From Flavobacteriales bacterium (GTDB taxonomy: Bacteria; Bacteroidota; Bacteroidia; Flavobacteriales; BACL11): a stretch of DNA of 8,844 bases. Position 1 is the first letter of the stretch, and every line of letters starts with the position of its first letter. The DNA is taken from assembly GCA_002683775.1 (NCBI GenBank), contig NYTT01000070.1:1-8844 (forward strand), read 5' to 3'. The notes under the pieces were generated by a model that was not told the origin of the DNA, ran no database searches, and saw nothing but the letters and a program-made list of their open reading frames with translations. Position numbers and translations under genes: made by a program. Below, one piece after another: positions 1 to 6,317 of the stretch.

Positions 1-1
1 T

Positions 2-400
2 AGTATTGAAGAAATACAAAAAAAATGCGCTAATTTTTTGTTAAAATATAATTGGATTAAAAATACCTACACAGCAAGCCAACTACATGAAAACGAATAC
101 TCTAATTCATTCCACTCTTTAGTTCAAAGAGGATATAATCAGAAAAGATCTGGCGATGTGATAGTTAGCTTACAAACTGGCTGGTTGAAAACTCACTGGG
201 AAAGTGGTGGCACTACTCACGGCTCATCATACAGCTACGACACTCATGTACCCTTAATTTTTTGGGGAGGAGACATTCCACAAGGCAAAACAGATAGAAA
301 AGTTAATATCCGTGATATTGCACCTACAATATCAATGATTTTAGGTACAGCTTATCCAAACGGGTGTACAGGAAATCCATTATCAGAAATAACTGAGTGA
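2..400 (+). CDS. PafA-like alkaline phosphatase family protein, C-terminal fragment (5' truncated by window edge)
   Basis: This is the last ~132 residues of an alkaline phosphatase superfamily protein (type I phosphodiesterase/nucleotide pyrophosphatase fold). The frame is open to the first base of the window, so the true start lies upstream and the TTG at 38 is not a start. The diagnostic block is GGTTHGSSYSYDTHVPLIFWG at about nt 206-268, which contains two histidines (codons 218-220 and 245-247). In PafA-type enzymes this C-terminal block carries the last Zn-binding His. It is followed by the family's closing segment 'VNIRDIAPTISMILG...YPNGCTGNPL'. Family members are exported phosphomonoesterases or phosphodiesterases that release phosphate from organic esters. 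The catalytic Thr and the other metal ligands lie in the missing part, so activity and signal peptide cannot be judged. The stop codon overlaps the aroB start (GTGA). Family confidence is high; substrate is unknown. Confidence 0.88.
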   Translation, partial: SIEEIQKKCANFLLKYNWIKNTYTASQLHENEYSNSFHSLVQRGYNQKRSGDVIVSLQTGWLKTHWESGGTTHGSSYSYDTHVPLIFWGGDIPQGKTDRKVNIRDIAPTISMILGTAYPNGCTGNPLSEITE

Positions 401-1386
401 AAGAGATAAAAGCAGATAATTATTCTATATGGGTTGGAGACGAATCTCTGTCAAAATTAGATGTTTCTTGCTATTCTAAAGTAGCTATTTTAGTAGATAA
501 AAACACAAAAAGAGATTGCCTTAGTCTTTTACCTAAAATAAATAATTCTATTGTTATTGAAGTTCCTTCTGGAGAACAAAAAAAAAATATTTCAAGTTGT
601 AATATTATTTGGGAGGAACTATCGTTAAATAATTTTGATAGAGATTCAGTGCTAATTAATCTTGGTGGAGGCGTGATTGGTGATATTGGAGGATTCTGTG
701 CTACATCATATAAGAGAGGTATAGATTTTATTCAGATCCCTACAACACTTCTTGGGATGGTAGATGCATCAATTGGAGGTAAACTAGGTTTTAATTTTAA
801 TGATCTTAAAAATCAAATAGGTCTCTTTTCAAATCCAAAATCTGTTATTATAAATCCTATTTTTCTAAAGACACTTTCACAAAACCAACTACATTCAGGC
901 TTTGCAGAAGTTATAAAACATGCTTTAATTAAAAACAAAAAACATTGGGAGCTACTATCAAATAGTTCATTCAAAAATCTAGACTGGAAACATATAATTG
1001 AAATCTCTATCCAAATAAAAAATACAATTGTAAAATCTGATCCATTAGAAAAAAATAATAGAAAGAAATTAAATTTTGGTCATACATATGGACATGCAAT
1101 TGAAAGTTATTATTTAGAAAAAAAAACTCCTATACTTCATGGTGAAGCTGTGTTAATGGGAATAATTTTAGAATGTGAACTTTCTTTATTATCACAAAAT
1201 GAAAAAAATGATATTAAAAATTATATCCTAAGTAATTTTCAACTTCCTGATATGCCTTCAAAAAATAAGCTTATGAAATTCTTACTAAATGACAAAAAGA
1301 ATAAAGAAGCTAAAATTAACTTTACTTTACTTAACGGAATAGGAAATTGTACAATTGACAATCTATTTACTAAAGATGAATTATAA
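397..1386 (+). CDS. aroB: 3-dehydroquinate synthase
   Basis: AroB converts DAHP to 3-dehydroquinate, the second shikimate-pathway step, in the cytoplasm with NAD+ and a divalent metal. Visible motifs are the nucleotide-binding GGGVIGD (90-96), the block IPTTLLGMVDASIGGK (114-129; Asp123, Lys129), KNQIG (138-142), FAEVIKH (169-175; Glu171 metal ligand), RKKLNFGHTYGHAIES (222-237; His229 metal ligand) and LHGEAV (247-252; His248 metal ligand). The protein has 329 residues, somewhat short for a family of about 350-360, mainly because the N-terminal part is compact. The start must be GTG at 397: the preceding in-frame codon is TGA and the next internal Met is residue 121. The start overlaps the phosphatase stop by four bases, suggesting translational coupling. 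Residue 130 is Leu where most AroB proteins have Thr after the active-site Lys. The 3' end overlaps aroA by 11 bases. Confidence 0.96.
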   Translation: MKEIKADNYSIWVGDESLSKLDVSCYSKVAILVDKNTKRDCLSLLPKINNSIVIEVPSGEQKKNISSCNIIWEELSLNNFDRDSVLINLGGGVIGDIGGFCATSYKRGIDFIQIPTTLLGMVDASIGGKLGFNFNDLKNQIGLFSNPKSVIINPIFLKTLSQNQLHSGFAEVIKHALIKNKKHWELLSNSSFKNLDWKHIIEISIQIKNTIVKSDPLEKNNRKKLNFGHTYGHAIESYYLEKKTPILHGEAVLMGIILECELSLLSQNEKNDIKNYILSNFQLPDMPSKNKLMKFLLNDKKNKEAKINFTLLNGIGNCTIDNLFTKDEL

Positions 1387-2545
1387 AATTTCACATCCCA
1401 GCAAAATAGTTACTTGTAAAGTTAATTTACCTGCATCTAAAAGCATCTCTAACAGATTACTAATTATTCAAGCGCTTTGCAATAACAATTTCACGATAAA
1501 CAATTTATCTGATTCAGACGATACAATTGCTTTAAAAAAAGCTCTACATACAGATCATAATGAAATTAATGTAGGAGCAGCAGGAACAACATTTCGTTTT
1601 CTTACTTCTTTTCTTGCAATACAAACAGGTAAAGAATTTATTTTAACTGGAACTAAGAGAATTAAGGAAAGACCAATAAAGACTTTAGTGTCCACATTAC
1701 AAGCATTAGGAGCAAAAATTTGCTACTTAGAAAAAGAAGGCTTTGCTCCATTAAAAATTACAGGAACTAAACTACTTGGAGGAGAAGTAGAAATAGATGG
1801 AACAATAAGTTCACAATTTATAACTTCTATTTTGCTAATTGGACCAATATTAAAAAAAGGTTTAAAGCTAAAAATTAAAGGAAATTTAGTTTCTAAAAGT
1901 TATGTTAAGATGACATTAAACTTATTAAAAGAATTTGGTATTAAAAGCATCTGGAATAAAAATATAATTGAGATTAAACCTCAAAAGTATATAGGAAAAA
2001 CTAAAACTGTTGAAGCAGATTGGAGTGCAGCATCTTTTTGGTTTGAAATTGCTGCATTATCTAAAAAATGTAACATATGCCTTATTGGATTATATGAAAA
2101 AAGTATACAAGGTGATAAATTGTCAATCGAGATCTTTAAAGAATTAGGTGTAGAATCTATCTTTGATGATGGTAAACTCTATCTAACTAAAAATAAATCA
2201 AATATGAGAGATAAGACATATGACTTATCAGAAACACCAGATTTATATCAGCCTATCGCATGTACATTACATGCTAATAATATAAAAGCAAAATTTACAG
2301 GATTAGACACACTGAAGAATAAAGAAACTGATAGAATATATGCTGTAAAAAATGAACTAGATAAGCTATCCAAATCAAGTATTAACACATACAACGATCA
2401 TAGAATGGCAATGAGCTTCGCACCTCTATGCTTAATTCATGATAGAATTACCATTAATAACGTTGAAGTGGTAAGTAAATCTTATAAGAATTTTTGGAAT
2501 GACTTATCTAAAGCAGGATTTATAATAGATCCATTACCTGACTAA
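1376..2545 (+). CDS. aroA: 3-phosphoshikimate 1-carboxyvinyltransferase (EPSP synthase)
   Basis: AroA joins shikimate-3-phosphate and PEP to give EPSP, the sixth shikimate step, in the cytoplasm. I chose ATG at 1376 (389 residues) over the in-frame TTG at 1355. It puts the hallmark LPASKSISNR at residues 18-27, as usual, and leaves only an 11-base overlap with aroB. Active-site residues seen are Lys22, Ser23 and Arg27; GAAGTTFRF (67-75), where Gly70 matches the E. coli Gly96 position; ERP with Arg99; SSQ (145-147); PD with Asp289; KETDR (316-320; Glu317, Arg320); NDHRMAM (340-346; Arg343); and Lys368 near the C-terminus. Gly is kept at the glyphosate-contact position, but the residue after Arg74 is Phe rather than the Pro of E. 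coli (Pro101). Sensitivity to the herbicide cannot be read with certainty. The aroB-aroA pairing supports the call. The 3' end overlaps the opposing HAD gene by 26 bases. Confidence 0.96.
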   Translation: MNYKISHPSKIVTCKVNLPASKSISNRLLIIQALCNNNFTINNLSDSDDTIALKKALHTDHNEINVGAAGTTFRFLTSFLAIQTGKEFILTGTKRIKERPIKTLVSTLQALGAKICYLEKEGFAPLKITGTKLLGGEVEIDGTISSQFITSILLIGPILKKGLKLKIKGNLVSKSYVKMTLNLLKEFGIKSIWNKNIIEIKPQKYIGKTKTVEADWSAASFWFEIAALSKKCNICLIGLYEKSIQGDKLSIEIFKELGVESIFDDGKLYLTKNKSNMRDKTYDLSETPDLYQPIACTLHANNIKAKFTGLDTLKNKETDRIYAVKNELDKLSKSSINTYNDHRMAMSFAPLCLIHDRITINNVEVVSKSYKNFWNDLSKAGFIIDPLPD

Positions 2546-3209
2546 GACAATTAACCTCATAAGATAATGATTCAGCATGCTTTTGATTATTTGGATTAAA
2601 GAAAACTCCATCAATACCAAATTTTTGACAGGCTAAAATATCAACATTTAAATCATCACCAATATACAAACTCTCATTTTTAGAACTTCTAGTAATTTCT
2701 AAAGCATATCTAAATATTTCAGGGTTTGGTTTTTTACATCCAGATTCTTCTGAAGTAATAATCTTATCAAAATAAGGCATCAACTTTGATTGTTCTAATT
2801 TAATATGCTGCACTTTGTCAAATCCATTTGTAATAATATGCAAAGAGTATTTACTCTTTAAGTAATCTAGTAATTCAAAAGTATATGGAAAAAGTTTCGT
2901 TTTTCTTGGACATATTTCAATATACTCTTCACCTATTGATTTAGATAAGTTAAAGTCATTAACACCAAAATCTGAAAGTGCTCTTTGAAATCTTTCTCTT
3001 CTCAAATCTTGCTGAGAAATTTTATCAACTTGATATAAATCCCATAATTTAGCGTTATGTAATTTGTACTTTATAATAAATTCATCAAAATCAATTCCTT
3101 TCTCTTTAAATTTGAAATTTATACACAAGTCTAATAAGGCTTCATTTGAATTTGCTTCAAAATCCCAAAGTGTACGATCTAAGTCGAAAAAAATATTCTT
3201 ATATTTCAT
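2520..3209 (-). CDS. YjjG/YfnB-like HAD-superfamily phosphatase (probable nucleotide clean-up hydrolase)
   Basis: This is a 229-residue HAD hydrolase with all four motifs. Motif I is FFDLDRTLWDF (Asp9 nucleophile, Asp11 acid/base). Motif II is IITNGF (Thr127). The motif III Lys is in KKPNP (159-163). Motif IV is YIGDDLNVD (182-190; Asp185, Asp186, Asp190). The helical insert between motifs I and II is a C1-type cap. The WDF after motif I and the KKPNPEIF segment resemble the YjjG/YfnB subfamily, whose studied members dephosphorylate pyrimidine and non-canonical nucleoside monophosphates. The substrate here is inferred, and supported only by the upstream upp gene that makes UMP. Its ATG abuts the upp TAG with no intervening base, indicating translational coupling. 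Its 3' end runs 26 bases into aroA on the opposite strand. A sugar-phosphate or phosphoglycolate substrate remains possible. Confidence 0.85.
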   Translation of the reverse strand: MKYKNIFFDLDRTLWDFEANSNEALLDLCINFKFKEKGIDFDEFIIKYKLHNAKLWDLYQVDKISQQDLRRERFQRALSDFGVNDFNLSKSIGEEYIEICPRKTKLFPYTFELLDYLKSKYSLHIITNGFDKVQHIKLEQSKLMPYFDKIITSEESGCKKPNPEIFRYALEITRSSKNESLYIGDDLNVDILACQKFGIDGVFFNPNNQKHAESLSYEVNCLSQVMDLL

Positions 3210-3863
3210 CTAAACTTTCTCTCCAAATGCTAAATCTCCTGCATCACCTAATCCTGGAACAATATATGACTTAGATGTCATTTCAGCATCTTCAGCACCA
3301 ATCCATAATGTCCAATTTTTTACAGGTGAATTTTCTCTTAGATATTGTAAACCTTCTGTGCTCGCAATAACACCTACAACATGAATATGCTTAGGGTTAC
3401 CTTTTAATAATATTGATTCCATTGCCAATACCATGGAAGCGCCACTAGCAATCATAGGGTCACATAAGATTACAGTTTTTCCTTCTAGATTAGGAGATGA
3501 CATATATTCAATTTTTATTTCAAAATCTCCATCTTTTTTATTTTTCCTATAAGCAGAGATAAAAGCATTATCTGAACTATCAAAATAATTAAGAAAACCT
3601 TGATGCAAAGGCAGGCCTGCTCTAAGAATCGTAGCTAAAACAGGTTTCTCATTTATTAGACTCTGCTGAGAAATACCTAATGGAGTTGTAATCTTATTAG
3701 TATCATAGCTAAAACCTTTACTAATCTCATATGCAAAAACCTCTCCGATTCTTTCTAAATTTCTTCTGAAACGCATTGAATCACTTTGAATTTTTACATT
3801 TCTTAGTTCACTTACGAAATGATTAAAAATCGAATTTTTTTTTCCTAAATTTATTATTTTCAT
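3210..3863 (-). CDS. upp: Uracil phosphoribosyltransferase
   Basis: Upp makes UMP from uracil and PRPP, salvaging pyrimidine bases in the cytoplasm. The 217-residue length is normal. Motifs seen are ATILRAGLPL (77-86; Arg81), the PRPP-binding loop VILCDPMIASGAS (131-143; acidic Asp135) and the C-terminal uracil-binding block SYIVPGLGDAGDLAFG (199-214). In the PRPP loop, Ala-Ser-Gly-Ala replaces the Ala-Thr-Gly-Gly of many UPRTases; the loop otherwise looks intact. The start is the ATG at 3863, one base after the TAG of the deacetylase gene. The gene ends directly against the ATG of the HAD phosphatase. There is no Shine-Dalgarno sequence and no room for a promoter, so expression should depend on transcription through the deacetylase gene unless a promoter lies inside it. 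Confidence 0.95.
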   Translation of the reverse strand: MKIINLGKKNSIFNHFVSELRNVKIQSDSMRFRRNLERIGEVFAYEISKGFSYDTNKITTPLGISQQSLINEKPVLATILRAGLPLHQGFLNYFDSSDNAFISAYRKNKKDGDFEIKIEYMSSPNLEGKTVILCDPMIASGASMVLAMESILLKGNPKHIHVVGVIASTEGLQYLRENSPVKNWTLWIGAEDAEMTSKSYIVPGLGDAGDLAFGEKV

Positions 3864-3864
3864 T

Positions 3865-5178
3865 CTAGCTTTTTATTAGTTTTATCATATCTTCATAAAC
3901 GCTCTTCCATCCTTTCCAAACACCAAAGTTACTAAAAGTATCATTATGCCAAATTGTAATTAAAGTGCCATTCTCTTTTTTGACTAACTTTACAATATCA
4001 TTTATCTCTTCTATTGCCTTCTTAGGATCTAAATTCAAATTAAATCTAAGAATATCATCAGTAATAGCAAAAGGAAATACCTTTATTGGTAAGGCTTGTT
4101 CAATATCTAAATCGTAGAAGCTGTATGTGCTAGCAATACCTGCTCTAAATCCTAAAGCGGAGCCATAACCCATTGTATAATCCTCATATATCCCTAAAGA
4201 TAATAATCTATTGTAGGTAGTTGGTAAGGATAGTTTTAAAAAATGTTGCCTACTGAAAATAACCTCGCGTTTTTGAATATTCTCTAATCTTGAAACTTCT
4301 TCCTTAAGAATATCTACTTTTAAGTTTGATGCAAAAGATGGGTGAATGCCGACTGATGAAAAATCCGCTATTCTTTTAATAAGTCTAGCAACATTACTAT
4401 TTGTATGAGATAGATTTTTATCATAATCTGCATAATCTCCTAATAAAATAAAATATTTTGTATTTAAGTTATACTTATGATTCAGATTAAATTGTAAAGT
4501 ATAAGTATCAAAGGGATCTTTTCTTTTATTTAATAATACATCAATAAATAATTGAATATTTTCTACATTTATATTAAAAATAGATTTTACTAAAAATGCT
4601 AAAGATCTCACAAATCCTTTACCTTTAATTAAAAAAGCATTATCAATATCAATTGTTGAGATAAATTTGAATTTTGGCTTTTTAATTTTTAAAGATGAGT
4701 TCTTTAATTCTAAATGCCTAACAAAATTATTTATCCAAATATTAACAATTGGTTTATGTAAAAATCCATTTTTATAGGCAATGCTTTCGGTATGTAAATA
4801 CCTACCATAATTATCTTTTAAATGAGGCAAATATTCTTCATAACGACTTATTAAATAGAAAATTGAAGCAAAAATATCATGTAGGTAAGCTTTAGCATTA
4901 TTAGACTTAAACAAATACTCAACATCATTAAATTTAAAAAATCCTAATTCAATCTCTCTAATACCAATCTGAAAAAGTAATTCTGATGGGAGAATATGAA
5001 TCTCATCATTTATAATTTGATTTACAGAATAATTTATTTTGGTAGCTTCTGAACTTAAATAATTTTCTCTCTGATCAGTTAACTGATAGTCTATTTGATA
5101 TATCTCATGAAATACAATTTTCAACACATACTTTAACCTGGATGTAATAGTGGTGGAATAGATTATTAAAGTATCCAT
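3865..5178 (-). CDS. Divergent polysaccharide deacetylase family protein (DUF7033-like N-terminus plus CE4-like domain)
   Basis: This 437-residue protein matches a family widespread in Bacteroidota with an N-terminal domain (about 1-165, DUF7033-like) followed by a divergent NodB/CE4 barrel. CE4-like elements seen in order are STIDIDNA (174-181; Asp177 and Asp179 in place of the usual TFDDG), VGIHPSFAS (276-284; His279), FSRQHFLKL (308-316; Arg310 and His312), YEDYTMGYGSALGFRAG (331-347; Asp333 and Arg345) and LITIWHND (406-413; His411). These correspond loosely to CE4 motifs 1-5, so metal-dependent deacetylation of a cell-surface glycan is plausible but unproven. No signal peptide is apparent; the N-terminus LIIYSTTITSRLKYVLKIVF is predicted cytoplasmic. 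The ATG at 5178 is forced: an in-frame TGA lies two codons upstream (5182-5184) and the next Met is residue 336. It leads a zero-gap cluster with upp and a HAD phosphatase. Confidence 0.78.
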   Translation of the reverse strand: MDTLIIYSTTITSRLKYVLKIVFHEIYQIDYQLTDQRENYLSSEATKINYSVNQIINDEIHILPSELLFQIGIREIELGFFKFNDVEYLFKSNNAKAYLHDIFASIFYLISRYEEYLPHLKDNYGRYLHTESIAYKNGFLHKPIVNIWINNFVRHLELKNSSLKIKKPKFKFISTIDIDNAFLIKGKGFVRSLAFLVKSIFNINVENIQLFIDVLLNKRKDPFDTYTLQFNLNHKYNLNTKYFILLGDYADYDKNLSHTNSNVARLIKRIADFSSVGIHPSFASNLKVDILKEEVSRLENIQKREVIFSRQHFLKLSLPTTYNRLLSLGIYEDYTMGYGSALGFRAGIASTYSFYDLDIEQALPIKVFPFAITDDILRFNLNLDPKKAIEEINDIVKLVKKENGTLITIWHNDTFSNFGVWKGWKSVYEDMIKLIKS

Positions 5179-5182
5179 TTTT

Positions 5183-5190
5183 CAAATATA
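5183..5190 (-). promoter_or_regulatory. Candidate Bacteroidota -7 box for the deacetylase-upp-HAD cluster
   Basis: On the minus strand this reads TATATTTG, an exact match to the Bacteroidota -7 consensus TAnnTTTG. It ends only four bases before the deacetylase ATG, so a transcript starting from it would have essentially no 5' leader. It sits directly against the T-tract of the rpsT terminator. A TTTG lies 13 bases upstream (5204-5207), shorter than the usual ~19-base spacing, so the -33 element is poor. The short consensus can occur by chance in AT-rich DNA. Confidence 0.4.
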
Positions 5191-5218
5191 AAAAAAGGCT
5201 AATCAAAGATTAGCCTTT
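5190..5218 (-). terminator. Intrinsic terminator downstream of rpsT
   Basis: A perfect 11-base-pair inverted repeat (5194-5204 and 5208-5218; AAAGGCTAATC with loop TTT on the minus strand) is followed on the minus strand by a run of seven T (5196 down to 5190, partly in the stem). The plus-strand side ends in ACAAAAA with no T-tract, so termination is directional, for transcripts coming from rpsT. It begins 21 bases after the rpsT stop codon. Confidence 0.9.
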
Positions 5219-5239
5219 ACAAAAATTATTTACTACTTT

Positions 5240-5494
5240 CTATGATAGAGCATTTACATGCTTAGTTAACTTTGATTTTAAGTTAGACGCCTTATTTTTA
5301 TGAATAATATTGGTCTTGGTTAACTTATCTAGCATTCCTGATACTTTGGGTAATAAAGCAGTAGCTTCTTTTTTATCTGATATTGCCTTTAAATCTCTAA
5401 CAGCATTTCTAGCGGTTTTATGCTTGTATTTGTTAAGAGCAGTTTTTGTCTTAGTTTGTTTAATTCTTTTTAATGCCGACTTATGATTTGCCAT
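5240..5494 (-). CDS. rpsT: 30S ribosomal protein S20 (bS20)
   Basis: bS20 is a primary 16S rRNA-binding protein of the small subunit. I set the start at ATG 5494 (84 residues), because the family's N-terminus MANHKSALKRIKQ begins there. The longer open frame up to 5557 would read through the tRNA-Glu gene and is not credible. Other family features are the very basic composition and the C-terminal block NIIHKNKASNLKSKLTKHVN (62-81), matching the conserved IIHKNKAA...KSRL signature. The normal family length is about 85. There is no Shine-Dalgarno sequence; the leader is A-rich. The gene lies 18 bases after tRNA-Glu on the same strand with no separate promoter visible, so both are probably cut from one transcript. 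A strong hairpin terminator follows. Confidence 0.96.
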   Translation of the reverse strand: MANHKSALKRIKQTKTKTALNKYKHKTARNAVRDLKAISDKKEATALLPKVSGMLDKLTKTNIIHKNKASNLKSKLTKHVNALS

Positions 5495-5512
5495 ATTTTT
5501 TATTTTTTTAAG

Positions 5513-5584
5513 TAGCCCGACGGGGAATCGAACCCCGGTTACATGGATGAAAACCATGCGTCCTAACCACTAGACGACCGGGCC
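5513..5584 (-). tRNA. tRNA-Glu (UUC anticodon)
   Basis: The minus strand folds into a complete 72-base cloverleaf. The acceptor stem is GGCCCGG (5584-5578) paired with TCGGGCT (5520-5514), with G-U pairs at both ends. The D arm is GTCTAGTGGTTAGGAC. The anticodon stem CATGG/CCATG encloses the loop TTTTCAT with anticodon TTC at 5551-5549. The T arm is CGGGG-TTCGATT-CCCCG, and the discriminator is A. The CCA end is not encoded (the next bases are CTT), so it must be added by CCA-transferase. Upstream is a good promoter and downstream is rpsT. Confidence 0.96.
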
Positions 5585-5608
5585 TCAGTGTTCTCAAAAT
5601 CGAGGATG

Positions 5609-5638
5609 CAAATTTATACTTTTTTTTAATCTCACAAA
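5609..5638 (-). promoter_or_regulatory. Promoter of the tRNA-Glu-rpsT unit (Bacteroidota type)
   Basis: On the minus strand, TTTG (5638-5635) is followed after 18 bases by TAAATTTG (5616-5609). This matches the Bacteroidota housekeeping promoter, -33 TTTG and -7 TAnnTTTG, at near-ideal spacing. A start site a few bases downstream would leave a leader of about 20 bases before the tRNA 5' end at 5584, to be removed by RNase P. The promoter sits between the tRNA and the stop codon of the upstream 224-residue gene, where I see no good terminator hairpin. Confidence 0.72.
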
Positions 5639-5642
5639 GAAA

Positions 5643-6317
5643 TTACTTAATATTTGTTTCATGTGACAATTTGTAGCCCATTTTCTTTGAAGTTTTAATC
5701 AAATGTTTGTTGTTTACATCTAATATTTGATTAACCGAAACAACTTTTACATCGTTAATGTTAGGAGCTATCAAATCGAAATCTAAAGAATACTTCATAA
5801 CAACATTAACTATATCTTGTAATCTTTCTTTATTTAACTTTTCCTTAAAAATATTCTTAAATACAGATGTTATCTTACTATCACCTTCAACAAAATAATG
5901 AGTATCCTTATTAATAAACAGTCTTGCAATTAATAAGCCAGTATCATTTAACCTATTGTATTTTAAAGAATCAGAAAGAAAATTATAGATATTAATTACC
6001 CCACAGAATGAACGGAAATTGTTTTCCTTGACGTAAGTAGTTTGATGGACCTGATGTGCTTGATTAAAATTAAAAATGTTTGAATGCATATTAAAAAGCA
6101 AGGTATCTCCTGAAAACTTTAATTTAGCATCAAAATCTCCTGACTCTTCATAGCTTACTGAAACGTTCTTATCAGTAATTCCATCATCCAGTTTAATTGC
6201 TTTTTCCTTTAGTATTTCCTGCAAATCAGCAAAGATATCTTTAGTTATCTCAAAAATTTCTTGCTTTAATGACGATTTCTTATTTAATAAGTCAAGTATT
6301 TCTTTTTCAGATTCCAT
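5643..6317 (-). CDS. Conserved-looking hypothetical protein, translationally coupled to proS
   Basis: I do not recognise a characterised family for this 224-residue protein. It has no signal peptide, no membrane segment and only one Cys (105), so it should be a soluble cytoplasmic protein. Residues about 1-45 are charged and helical with heptad-like hydrophobic spacing (ILDLLNKK...IFEITKDIF...LQEILKEK), possibly a short coiled coil. The middle (about 50-145) alternates hydrophobic and polar residues and looks mixed alpha/beta, with an HQVHQ cluster (88-92). The C-terminal third is Lys-rich. Base composition and codon use look like those of its neighbours, and the frame is intact over 675 bases, so it is a real gene. 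Its ATG overlaps the proS TAA by one base (TAATG), which suggests coupled translation and possibly a linked function, but none can be assigned. I have an impression of similar proteins in Bacteroidota genomes but cannot verify it. Confidence 0.7.
   Translation of the reverse strand: MESEKEILDLLNKKSSLKQEIFEITKDIFADLQEILKEKAIKLDDGITDKNVSVSYEESGDFDAKLKFSGDTLLFNMHSNIFNFNQAHQVHQTTYVKENNFRSFCGVINIYNFLSDSLKYNRLNDTGLLIARLFINKDTHYFVEGDSKITSVFKNIFKEKLNKERLQDIVNVVMKYSLDFDLIAPNINDVKVVSVNQILDVNNKHLIKTSKKMGYKLSHETNIK

Noticed and set aside
38..40. TTG as a start of the phosphatase fragment
   Set aside because: The frame is open to the window edge, and the conserved C-terminal block implies a much longer protein beginning upstream.
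1355..1375. TTG start for aroA seven codons upstream of the chosen ATG
   Set aside because: It would increase the overlap with aroB and adds residues not expected before the SKS motif. The ATG at 1376 fits better.
5495..5557. N-terminal extension of rpsT by 21 residues from an upstream ATG
   Set aside because: It would be translated from within the tRNA-Glu gene. The S20 family N-terminus MANHKSALKRI starts exactly at 5494.
5591..5606. Possible terminator hairpin TTCTC...GAGGA between the unknown gene and tRNA-Glu
   Set aside because: The stem is only 3-4 base pairs, has no T-tract, and lies downstream of the predicted promoter -7 box, so it does not support a terminator.
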